DNA from: Colias croceus
Lineage: Eukaryota; Arthropoda; Insecta; Lepidoptera; Pieridae
DNA: 64,000 nucleotides
Direction of reading: 5' to 3'
NCBI RefSeq assembly: GCF_905220415.1
Contig: NC_059537.1
Location: forward strand, 8,315,622-8,379,621
Shown here: in pieces, positions 47,213 through 60,000 of the stretch
How positions within the stretch are numbered: the stretch's first letter is position 1
How the letters are laid out: the number at the start of each line of letters is the position of its first letter
The notes under the pieces: model-generated
The model's input: the letters and a program-made list of their open reading frames with translations, nothing else
Databases searched by the model: none
What the model was told of the DNA's origin: nothing
Program-made: the position numbers and the translations under genes

Positions 47213-50200
47213 TGTACTGTGTAGTATATATATAGTGTCGAAACAATGCATGCATGCACAATGGAAACTTTAATATTGTAGAGCCAAGATAATTTCGTCT
47301 AATGTATTTAATATGATTTAAATCACAATTGATATCATTTCCTCCTCCTTAGAACACTTGAAAAAGGGTTAAAATTAAAAAAGAAAAGAACAAAATTTTC
47401 AAGGCAAGTATTCTAACAAAAGTAAGTATTTCTCGTGTAAAGAATAAAATTATATGAATCGCAATTCACCTTTGACACCTTGTCAAATATAGGACACTTT
47501 CTATATTTAGCCTGCGAGATAAAGAATGTTGATAGTCTATTTTAAGGACAAGGAATGTTGATACATTTGAAAAATATATATCTCTACATAGCTTTTTCAT
47601 TGCGCTCACAAAACATAAATTTTTTTACAAGAAGAATAATGTACCAAATATTGAATAGCTGAAGTTCACGGCGCAAAATGATCGTGAATATTCGTGTCCC
47701 TCATTAAGACATGAATTATGAATGGCAGGCATTATCATCCATCTGTGGAGAAGGAAACAACCACGATTGTTATGCAGATTGTAGCCGGACGTCCACGGTA
47801 AGGGTATTCCCACGATAGCTTGTAAACAAATATGCGATGCCAGTAACTGCGTTCTCTTTGCTTTGCATACGATTATATTTTATTCGTGCTTTTAAGCTTA
47901 GTTTTGAGACTTGTTTTCAGATAAAATTACTTCAATGTTTGATGATTTTATTTAATTTAGTAATAAGGCTATAAAATTTCTTAAATGCACCAACTTAGTG
48001 TGTTGAAATTTAATACAAATTTATGAAACAAAAGTGAATGAATGCATTGAATGACATTAGTATAATGAGATGAAATGTTAAAAGTAAATATTTAAGTCCC
48101 AATGTTTCCCTTAAAACCGAGATGAGATAGTATCCCCGTAGTATTTAGAAGGTGTCAGCGATAAATCCATCTGTGCTGTCACTGGACGCACGAGCACGGT
48201 ATATAAATGTATCTATAGAGTAATTTCCAACGATTTCCTTTGAGTATTTGTATAGTGAGCACTTGAGATGCAAACTGTGACATCGAAGCTGTAACACTCT
48301 TGGGACACTCGGATGTGTACACACGCCTATATTAGGTTATCGTGGCTCTATCCCAGCTCGTTCGTAACAGTCTCTTTGACAAATATCCGATTTTATTCTA
48401 CGAATATCCCGTTGGTGACATTTTTGTGACACACATTTTAGTGTCTTTAAGATCTATTTGTGTTTAAGGGGATTGTATAATGAATATAATTTGCTGTTTG
48501 GTTTGAGTCGCGAGTAGTTTACAATGTTTGATTAAAACTCTTTGTAAGAGGTTTCTTGTTAAATATTATTATTGTTGGGTAAGGGATGAATAAGTCACTG
48601 TTCTAAGAAACTGTGTTATTTTTAATTGCCACTTAAGTATTTCATACCGACACATATTATATAAATACTAATCAAACATCATCGACGACCAAATATCGGC
48701 CTATGTACCAAAATATTTCCTTTTATTATCCTCAAAACTTAGCCTGTCTCAATGAAAATTATAAAGCGTCGGGTAATTTCGCTAATGCATGCGGTTACAC
48801 ACTATCTAGATCGTTCTTGTATACTCTGTGTCCGAAGGTACCAATTACGTGGGACAGACAATATTGCCAGACCTTTCGAGAATTGTATGCGCCATTGTTA
48901 CTTAATGTGACATTGATGAACAATGAGGAAGGTGTTATGTGTTGCCATTTAAGAAAATATAAAGCTAGCTGCTCCGCGCGGTTTCAGCCCCGTGGCTCCA
49001 ATACTGTTAGTCGTAGCGTGATGTTATATAGCCTATAACCTTCCTCGATAAATGGACTATCTAACACCGAAAGAATTTTTCAAATCGGACCAGTAGTTCC
49101 CGAGATTAGCGCGTTCAAACAAACAAACTATTCGGCTTTATAATATTAGTATAGATTTATATTGTTTCATAATGGTAATAAAGTTTAAGCTATTTGAAAC
49201 GGTTCGTATTTTTCGTATTATAAGACATGAAGGTCATAATTTTAAAGTGAATGAATACCATAGTTAGGAGCTCAAATTATTTATTGATTTTAACCGTTGT
49301 AATTTTACGTTAAAGGTAGGAAAAACGTAACCCTGTATGTGTAATTGAGTGAACTGTTTGTATAACTAACCGTATGCGTGTATTCGTAAATTATTTGTTT
49401 TTTAAACAAATAATGAATGTTATGTCCTCCTTATTTCAATTTAACACCAATTAATATAGAAGGTTATCTTTTTATGTATATCTAGACAAAACATTTTTAT
49501 AAAATTTCAGTTACATGTCGGGGCACGCATAACTTTTTGCTAAAATTTATGTAAAAGCATCACAGTAAAAATGCACATCAAGTGTGACTATGATTTATCG
49601 TCATGTCACTCCTCATACATTCAACGATAAATAAAACACATATTTTGTACGTATGTATATCATTTATATTTTATACTTCGCAGGCATTATTATACACTCG
49701 TTACAAGGTCGTTATACAAAGTGGCTGATGACATTAAATAAATAGAAAAGGAATGTATAGACAGGTAGTGTACATAACAGACATCTATAATAAGAGTCCT
49801 AAATTATTAAAGGAAACACAAAAAGAAACATGACACACTGAAAAAATAACATTAAATAGTCCACTGTGTGAAAAATCTATCACAATCTTATCTTGCTTGT
49901 TGAGTGGTAAAATTTTAATCAAATAAGGCAAATGAATGTAAAAAATATACACATGTTTTTTTTAAAAATGAATGGATATTTTTGTAGTATTTTCGTTAAA
50001 TTAATAAATTAGGACTCTCGTTTCAACTAAATCTACTAACGGTAAGGTTTTTGTTTACTGGTGACGGTTCATCATTCAACAACAATAACTATAACAATAA
50101 AATACATGTTGCTCTATTATTTGATTTATTATATTCAATATACAGTATTAAATTGTATATATACCTATAGGTACATGCAAAATCTATTTTAAAACTTAAT

Positions 50201-50626
50201 ATTGTTCCAAATATAACTTGATTTATAATTAATTAGGCATTTATTAAACATAGTTTACACAATATAACGTGACTCTACATAATTATTTACAAGCACGATA
50301 ATAAATGAATTAGAAGAAACAAATATTTAAATAATATCATTTGCAAATACATTAATATTAATCCACATATAATTTTACAATAAAATAAATATGCAAGCAG
50401 GTTGAAACTATAATAATATGTTATGGATTTAATCTGTTCAGGGCATTCTATGCGCCTAACGATATTGTTCTGAGTCAAAATTATTATATTATCGACGATA
50501 GTAATACGGCTTCCTTTTTAAACTGCACAACATATACTAAGCATTTTACATTGCTAACAGCTCGTTTCTTAAATGATTCAATGTCTTCATTATTTATATT
50601 AAATTTAACCATTTACACTGGCACAT
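47213..50626. other. Spacer between the LINE and the DIP-like gene
   Basis: No gene except the inverted Helitron at 48965-49155. The right part (about 50100-50858) is AT-rich and likely 3' UTR or downstream flank of the DIP-like gene. A hairpin ATTATTTGTTT...AAACAAATAAT sits near 49391. Confidence 0.45.
48965..49155 (-). mobile_element. Lep1-like non-autonomous Helitron, inverted
   Basis: 191 bp on the minus strand: TCTATACTAATATTATAAAG at 49155 downward, GCAGCTAG ending at 48965. The 5' flank is A as expected, but the base after CTAG is C instead of T, which suggests a later substitution at the boundary. Confidence 0.82.
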
Positions 50627-50632
50627 TTTATT
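50627..50632 (-). promoter_or_regulatory. Candidate polyadenylation signal of the DIP-like gene
   Basis: The first clear minus-strand AATAAA past the stop, about 227 bp downstream. Several other AT-rich matches lie further on (for example near 50126), so the true 3' end is uncertain. Confidence 0.3.
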
Positions 50633-50858
50633 TTTACAAGCACACGAGCTTAGTCATAATTATATTGTACATCACACATACATAAACGGCTATGCACGAT
50701 TACTTTATATTATACAGTTAAACAAGAAGATGTTTTAAATTCGTTACGTGTCGCGTATGAAAAACATGTTTGGTTTTACCCAAATAGCGACGAAAATAAG
50801 TTTGGGATATATTATGCTGAAATTTCGTTCGATGTAGCATTAAGTTGTTTAGAAAAGT

Positions 50859-51076
50859 TTAGCACACAAAGGCTACGGCAGATATTAAAAAGATTGCATG
50901 TGGAGTGGCGCGGTACGAGGCGGCGGGCGAGGGGCGGCCGCCCAAGAAGTCCGCGTCTTCGGCCCGGTGACCGCCTTCCCGCAGCGGGCCTTGGAGACTG
51001 GACCGAACGTCGTTTGTCTCTACGTAATTTGTTTCCGTGTCTTCGACTCTTGACTTGAGATATGGTAGTTCCATTT
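50859..51076 (-). CDS. DIP-like terminal exon: linker, GPI-anchor-like tail, stop
   Basis: The acceptor is TTCTAG at 51077-51082. The exon carries 71 codons after the junction Lys and ends in TAA at 50859-50861. The charged linker (KSRVEDTETNYVE...) is followed by a GC-rich stretch (GGRPSPAASYRATP) and a short hydrophobic end (AIFLISAVAFVC). This fits omega-site cleavage and GPI attachment rather than a transmembrane anchor with cytoplasmic tail. Local GC is clearly above the neighbouring intron and 3' UTR. Confidence 0.8.
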
Positions 51077-54000
51077 CTAGAATAAAACGTTTTTTTTTAT
51101 TTTATTGAAGCTAAACTTTGCTTTGTTATTTTTACAATCCTCTGCTTGTTCTTTTCTATTAATAGCCAATTGAAATACTTGTATCTCTTATTGTAGAACT
51201 AAACCTAAAGTGTATTGTACTACTCATTTACAACTATTGTCACGCGACAGTTTTGAAGTTTATCACGACGTTTACAAGACTTAGAAGAAGTAAGGTATAC
51301 TTACTATATAACCTGATAGTTCCTTCAGCGTCTCCTATGGAGTTCTTGGAAATGCACTTGTAGCCGCCCATATCGGTGTCTTGTATGTTGCGAACTATGA
51401 GTCGCATCTGCACGCTGTACGCTGAACTGTTGATCTCGCTCATTTGATATTTGTCGTTTGTTATGATCATCTCACCTGTAGATGGGATAGACGTATATTA
51501 GTTTATTTGCTCTCTGTATACTGTTAAAGTATTGATTTTTAAGTGATTGCTCTTTGGTTGGACAAAATAGGTACCATTTACTTTATCTTTATTTTTTATA
51601 GTATATTACAGTCAACCTTTCAATCAACCATTACAGACATTGTATCAGTTTGCAGTTTGAGTTTGGTATTTTAATATAAATTAATTTTAATTTGAAATAT
51701 AATTAATTATCACATTTATTAACAACAATAGAGTAGGATGCAGTAGGATCTCTACTCAATGTGTTAAATATTAATACATTATGTTGTTCCTCTAATATAT
51801 TCAGTGATACTTATTCGGTATCTAGCCATTTGATACAGTCGTTTCCTCACCCTTATTCGATAGGACCTTTCCGATCATTTATATTCGGCCACATCCGAGC
51901 ATTGTTCCGATATCGTATGAAATATGTTGTTTCGACATGTCATATGAACTATAATGAATTACTGCATAAATATATTTGCGATTCAGTACTTTGTATCCAT
52001 TAATTTTATTATAATCGTTAATATAACATTGGCAGGTGCAAATTTAACGAATTTTAGGCGCAATTAAAAATGTATTTTATCGATCTCCTAATTATGGGAA
52101 TAAAGTTCTAGTATTTATTTATTAGACACAAAAAAAAAATAGATGTCTTAATCGTAAAATAGATTTCATACTTAAATAGAAAGGTTTTCATTAAGATATT
52201 ACTATAGAAAGATCTCATTCGAAAAGTGTACAGCGCTGAACGAATATAAAATATAAACATTGAAATAAAAAAATTAATCACAATGAGTACAATAAATCAT
52301 CTTATCTATAGGACGTTAAAATGTGTAAAGAGTGTGCCGGTTGGGAGGTTCGCTGTAGTCGCTGGCTACATTATAACCGCGGTCGAGGGTCATGGTACTC
52401 GCTCTACATTAAAAATTGCTTGCATTCTTCTTGTCCCGTTTATTTTTGCGGACGAGTTTTATTTTTCGTTTCCACCGAACCACCGAGGCTTATTTTATTA
52501 CAACGGTATTTAATTGGAATTTCTCGTTTTTAGGCAATATCCGTTTCATAACGGAATTCTTGACAATTTTTTTCGAGTCATTTTTTAAGAAGATGTTAAT
52601 TTCATTTCTTATTATAATATGTGTTTTGTTACACGTGTTAAGAACAAAGTAATTAATGATTAATATAATGAGAATATACTTCTGTAATCTCGGATTACAT
52701 AGTCGGGAAGTATCTTATTTTCTGAGAATTGTTTGAGGAATATTATTTTGCTTCGTAAGAATAAGATAACATTTTTCTAGTAGGAAACAGATATCTTGTT
52801 TGCAAATAAATTATTGTTTTTGAAACCTTCTAAATCCTTTTCAACGTTTCCTCTGTTTAAAAATGCTCACTTAAAAACGCAACCCGTAATTTATAGTCAA
52901 ACAACACCACTTGGAGCAACTTTAGCAGATACCCGATGCATTAAAAGCACATTCGTGTTTTTGTCAACTATAAAAATGCTTGCCTTTGTTAGCTACAGTT
53001 GGTAAAATCATTTAGTTTTCTAATGCACATGTACAATTTGGCTTTTTGTGTATAATTCTCACACACGAGAAATTCATCCTAAACTAAAAACAGTGTATTT
53101 TTGATTTTAAGGTATTCAGTGTAGATGAAAAAATTAATAAGCTTTTAAAATTCAAACGTATTAGTTAATATTATTATGAATGTCAAATATTAATCAGGAC
53201 CTAAAGATGATTAATTAGTAAGTCAAATACATGTAGTGAGGCCAGTAACCGGGGAGGTTTCGGCTTGAATTGACCACAAATCTGTGGCGCGTTCTGTGCA
53301 AGTGACACGTTGACGCTGGCCGCTTGCGACAGGCACGCCCTCTTTTGTTTATTACCATATAAATATATTAATATTCTCGTCAATGTGGTCATAAAATATA
53401 TCAATCATTTTTAGAAAAACAAATTATTATTACTCCGAAAAACTTTTGGGGACACAAAAGCCTCTCCCCAAAAATTTACAAAAGGATCAAATAATTAATA
53501 CGAGTCTAATAGATATGGACGTTGAGGAGCGTTCAAGTTTTTACATAAATTACAATAAAGTCTCCCATTAAAGTTGGAACAAAAGCACATCAGAAGTCCG
53601 GTTGCGACATCGGAGACGGGCCCACCCATTCCGTGTCCGTCGTAGCCGCCCTATAGCTTGTCCCATCTCGTCACAGCTATGTATTACCTAATTTAATTTG
53701 TAACTCACCACAATTTATAGCCCACAGAAGAGCCAGCCGGCCGCCCGACCGTATACCTATTTACATGCGACTATACACGGCATAAATGGCTTTTAAATAA
53801 ACTGTGACCAGAGCAAGTGCAACCTATCAAACGTTTCCCGTTATTGAAAAGTGAATATAAAATTGAATTTTATTTGTTCGAATATTGTGGTATGTGAGAG
53901 TAAATATCGCGACTGTAGCCTAAAGCAATTTGAAGCGGGGCGGGCCAGCGGTCTTTGTTGCATATCGGGCGGTAATAGAATTTGGTTCGCTTTTTGCGCG

Positions 54001-57000
54001 GTCGGTCGCTCTACCCACGTAATGGCTAGCTCGGTTGCCTTTGTAACTGCATCTAAATCCTGCACTGCGTATCTGTCTGGTTATGTTTTATTATTACATT
54101 AGACGGTATGCATCAATGACTGGATTTTGCTGGTACTCCTACGTGAAAATTGAATAAGACAAGTTTTTGGTATGGCAAATGCAAATGCAGCCTTGTAAAA
54201 ATATGAGTTTCTACATCTAACTGTAACACATTTGGAAGTTAAAAAAATAAATAAACGAAGAGAAATACGTTTTGACGGGTTTGAATCGCACAGAAGCAAT
54301 TTGAAAGTGTGTCAAAGAATTCGTTGTGGCAAGTTTTATTCGTTTTGTCGGCTAGCTCGGGCAGCTGCGGTGTCGGGGCACACATGTCGCGGCCGCTGCG
54401 AGCAAGTAACGTAAATCCATTCGTAACTCGACTTTAGTGGGCTAGGCGCGTTCCCGCTCAACGCATTATCCGGTAATATCTATCGGTACTTGCAACATTT
54501 ACATGTTTGCATTAACCGTATCTGAAAATGTCCTTCCACATTCCGAACGTGGCTCTTTTCGCATTGCGAGAACAATTTACTTAATACGAGTGCCGACCAG
54601 CGCATACAATTACACGTAACGTAATTAAGTACGGTATTGATCGCGTTTCATTTTTGGTTCGAGTATATAATTGTGTATAAATTTTAATTGCGGGGACGGT
54701 AATCTTCTTATGCTGGATGGCTGTATTTACTCTTAATGTTAATACAAAGTCTAGTATCTTTTTCTTTTAGAAATACTAAGGATTATAGCTATAGAATTCC
54801 GACCAGTTCTGTATTTCCACATTGAAGCTTTTCTTTAATAAATTATTTCATTACATTCATCTTTTATGTAATATAACGTTCTTTATCCTGCGCATTACAC
54901 AGAAATAAAAACGCAAGTGAAAAGAAATACATTTTGTAAGTAGGTTTAGTGGGTCATGTATTTCTCAACTGCACCATTTATTTCAAATTTTTGACATAAT
55001 AAAAGCAATTAATACTAGATCTTCGCACTTCATTTCCCCATCAAGGTTTCGTGTACATCTGTCACCTGGACACCAAACAAACAACTTCCATCCTAAGGGT
55101 GTCGTTATAATGAAAAGTAATGCCTCCGACCTTCCAACGTTTTGTTAGGTTAAGTGCCTTATTTGTATTAGTTAGCACGTATTTTTACAGGACGGCAATT
55201 GTTTTACTTTTTCTATTATTTTTTTGTAATTAGAAATGTGTCGTATTAATTTGTTCTTTATTCTTTGATCTTTTCAACATAATTAACTTACTTTATGCCG
55301 TTGTTTCAGAATAGAATAGGACACTCTGATGACCAATGTCGTATCTGCATCTATATAATTATATAAAACTCAAAGGTGACTGATATAGTGATCTATCAAC
55401 GCACAGCCCAAACTACTGGACGTATCGGGCTGAAATTTGGCATGCAGGTAGATGTTAGGATGTAGGCATCCGCTAAGAAAGGATTTCCCGAAATTCTTGC
55501 GGGAATGGGAAAAAACGGGGATGCACGTACAAAGTCGTGGGCGGAAGCTAGTTATTAATAAATGAATTGAAAATAAAAATAAGTTTAAAAACATTGTTAA
55601 GCATCTAGTACATTATGTCACTGAGATAAAACTAAAATTGCTATTAAGTAGTGAGAAAACTTTTTTTATTTTCATTGAAAGATCTTTTCTACTAAAACTT
55701 ATTTTATTGCGTTATCTGAATTCATGTTTAAAATTTTCTTTAAAGCAAAATCCAAGAATTCAAAGGATAACCAACATTCATTCTCTGATCTTGGTAACTA
55801 ATTACTAATTAGTATTCGTTGCTAAATGTAGAGTTATGACAAAGAGATAACTAAATACACTTTTGGATTGAAAAATAACTTATAACGCCCGCGCCTGTCT
55901 ATGATTTAATATCATCTTTATTAATATAAATATTTTTATTTCACATTTTCGTATTAAAATACACAAACTGAATTCCATTGCCGGAAGTTATTATAAATTC
56001 AGGTAGGAAAATTTTCAATATTTATAATTATAATTAGCATAATCGTATCAAAGTAAAATATCTTTTTGTTTTTTAATTAACCAGAGCACAGCTATATTTC
56101 ACTCTGTCCCTTAATAATTACACAGCCGTTAATAACGTAACATTGACGCTGCATAATCAATGTCTGTATAAATCTTAAAGAATCTAAATGAAAAGCGAAC
56201 ACGAAAACATTTCATATTTTTCTCTTTAAATACGGCGATAAAAATGCTGTAACTTGTATAAGGCACTAGCCCTGTCAAAGAAGGATAGTAGAAATATGAA
56301 AAACGACTCATTTAATGACTACTTTAACGCTTTCAATGTGCTTTATGAATAATGAAATTAGTTGCTTATTCCGTTCTTGAGTTCCGTGCCTGAGACTTAA
56401 TAAGCTTTATGAGTTACGACTCGTTCGTAAAATATCTCGCTGGCCTTTCCGTATATAATCACAGATTGTAAACCATTGCCTTTTTAATCTTTTTGATGTA
56501 TTTTAATTTGTTACGCAGAATGATTAGAAATAGGCGTGAAAGTGGAAATGGAAGTTTGAGGAAGTATACCTAAAGGAAATCTTACCGTTTTCTCTTGTCC
56601 AATAATTGATAGCTTTTGGTGAGGCTTCGACGTGGCACTGCAGTGTTACATCCGTGCCCGTGGGAGCTCCCACAAGCTGATTTGGTACTTGCACTAATGG
56701 ATGGACTGAAAAAAAGTACTAGATTAAAATCTAGCATACATATCACCATTTAAAATTGAAGTAAAAACTTCAGCAGTTAAATGTCACGAATAAAAATTAT
56801 ATTGTTTCGACGTTAAGCAACACTTAAAATTTTAAAACCTTTAAAAGCTTTTCATGATAGACATCGGCATATTAATAGTTTTAAGTACATTAATTTTAGT
56901 ACACAAATAGCAAAATATAAACATAAGTGAGTGGTTTGCGGCACAGCACAAAGTACAATTAACCGCATACTACTATTTAATAAAATTTTCGCACGCAGTT

Positions 57001-60000
57001 TTGATGTTTACATGAATAAAATACGGTACATTCTGGCGTGGACCGTTTTGATACATTTTAACCGAGTGCGGTGCCGCGATTCCCATATGCTGAGGTTTGA
57101 GTAGCATTTTTGTTTACACAACTTTCCATTTGCAGTTGAAATGTTTGTGTGCGTGTGTTACTATGCAGATACTGCAAAAGGTTTTGCATTTCATATAACT
57201 GAACGTTTCTGTGCTCGCCGCAAAATATTTTAGCTGTGCGGGTTTTATTGTAATATATTTATTTAATTATTATGAGGCATAAAGAAGTAACCCATTCGGA
57301 TAATTAGTAAGTACTTATGAATAAAATTATAATTTATATTACGAAAAATTATTTAATTTATTATTTTTTATTCAAATTAATACTTTTTGGTACACCGTCG
57401 AATGTACTCAATGCATTTCTATTTTAAAATTATTCATAATTAACTATTTCAAAATCTCTACGTGAATTGAAGCTTTGGAAACCATTTTATCAACAAAAAA
57501 TAGGCGGTAGACCGGCAACTCGTGTCAAATGTCAATCCAGCCTACAATCGTCACTGCATAAAAGATTGCGCCTAGCAAAGTCGAGGAGGGAATTTGCGTA
57601 ATAACCGGCAAGTGTGCACATTAGCCGCGCCGCTCGCGCATCGTGTTTGCACAGTTCCGCTACAGCACTTCGCGGGAACTCGTGCCTGTGTCAGGTATTT
57701 ACTTTGAATATTATCTGAGAACTGGCTGCATTACAAATGTTTGTACTGAGTTGAGTTTTATTTGAGTAGTTTCGTAATAGTTTGTTCTCAATTAAATTCA
57801 AGTTTTCATGGTTTTAGTGTTTGCGGTAGGACTCGGTTATTCTCCAGTTTGCTCATATAAGTAAGTTTCTGAACGAAAGTTTTATTTTTATAAGTTGTGT
57901 TAAATTTTATTATTTTAACTGAGGTTGGGAAGTTTCAAGCGAATGTAATGTTTAAGTTTGTTTTAAATTTGGTTGGAATTGTTTTTACCTTAATAATTAC
58001 TATTTAATTTTTACCTATTAACTCTTATATTAAAATTTTGGTATAGTTAAATACGAGAATATACATAAGATAAAATATTATTTTACTAACATAGAGCAAT
58101 AGACTGCAGATATTATTTAATATCAATAAAAACAAATAATACTGATAAGTTTTAATACTTATAACATGCATAAATAAATAAATCATCCAATTTTCTGCAA
58201 GAATAACGATATCAAGAAAGAGCAAGTTTAATAAAAGCGGTGAAAAGTTAGGCGACGAAAGAAACGGATTATTGTACAAATGTAAGCAGTAGTACCGACA
58301 TCCCTTAAAGCCTGTTTAGAGTGAATTAAGGAAAAAGGAATTTTCTCCATCGGCCTTAGATCGCAGCTTATTTGCGGTTATTCTCTTTGACCGTCGTTAA
58401 GTTCCTTTGGACGGCTTTTACGAGTTCGAGTGGCCAATTTAGCGAACAAAATCTGAACGATCAGAATTTTTGTTCTAATTAATAACTCGACCCAAAGAGC
58501 GCCATTAAGTAAACCAGACTAATCAGCTAAGACTTAACTTGTTTCGGTATCTATTAGCTATGTATAACGAGAGTTGGCTAAAATTGGGGACCGACTATTA
58601 ACAAAATTTCTTATGTAAGTAGATTGGAATTCTCTACAGCAATCAAAAGTTAGGGCGAGTTTTCCTCGGGAAGGATTTTGCGCGGAATTCTTGAAGTGAC
58701 AGTTTGATTAACCGAACAGTGCACACGCTTTCCGATTCCTTGCTGTTTTGTAGTACTGCCTTAGATAGCTATTACAAGAATTCGTTACTGAATTCCTCCT
58801 ACTCAGGTATTTTATTTGAATAGTGTGTTTATTTATGTTGGTATCGGAGTAGATAAGAAAATTTTATAATTTGGGGATTTATGAAATTTGACTATTAATG
58901 TATGTATTAACTGATGGATATAATATTATAGGTACTAACAATTTTTCATCGATAAAACATAGATTGAATACGAAAGTAAATATTTACATATATAAATATA
59001 ACAACTTTAATTAAAGCCTTTAATTCTAATATAAAATAATTTCACACCAAGCTTATACTCTAGAAAAATCCAATTAAACAGAAGCGTAAAAAATGAAAAC
59101 GAGTACCTAAACACAATTTAACGTACCGTTAATTAATCTAAACAAGACGTATGCAAATTGTTAACGATTTGTTCACTTCGTTCTCGCAGTTTCTTTTTCT
59201 CCAACTAATTCAGCGCTCTTTTAAGGAGCTAGTGAATAAACTAAAAGAAATTTACCGCGTTACAAAGCACTTAATATTGCAAATGAAACTCCCGGTGGAT
59301 ATGCGAGGTGTTTCAGACCTGGAAGGTCCGCGCGATGAGCTGTTATCATTCGTTTTGGGGAAAGGAAATTTAAATTAAATATTTGAGGGCGTTAATTTTG
59401 TCTCCTCATCGGGCGAACGCAACGCATTCTTTGTAAAGTAATTAAGCGGAGAGGAAGGGTTACAGTAGTTTGTTTGTTCGGTTCAAATTACGTTTTCTAT
59501 GAGCTAAGTTTTCGTATAACATTTGGTTTAATTTTTCATTAACAAATTTATTAGTAGGCAAGGTCGGTTACATTAGTAATTGTAATAAGTATTAGTATTG
59601 CTTTAAATTAAATAAAGATACACAATCTACATCAGATTTGACAAAGCCTTTAATTGACAGAAGCATATAGATAGCAAGATAACTTAATTTTATATTTAAA
59701 CTGCTAGGTTCTTTGTTTTCTCTTCTGTCATAGAGCATTAAAACGATTATTAAAAAAAAACCCTAGTAATATTCTAAGTCACCCACAAACAAATTCAAAT
59801 CATACTAATGTATTTCCCAAAGCGAGTAAACTCTCTATACATTATAACGCGACATTCTCATAGAGCTTTTAAATTTTAGATAAAATGTGCACGTTTTAAT
59901 CTGTGTAACACATTACTTAAAAGCAAATCTTTGTGTACTCGGACCCGGGTTTAACTGTTACAGTTGCATAAATATTAGGATACACATAAATGTATTACCA

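Noticed and set aside
52283..52652. Three overlapping plus-strand frames in the DIP-like intron
   Set aside because: No homology, no splice sites and wrong strand for the host gene.
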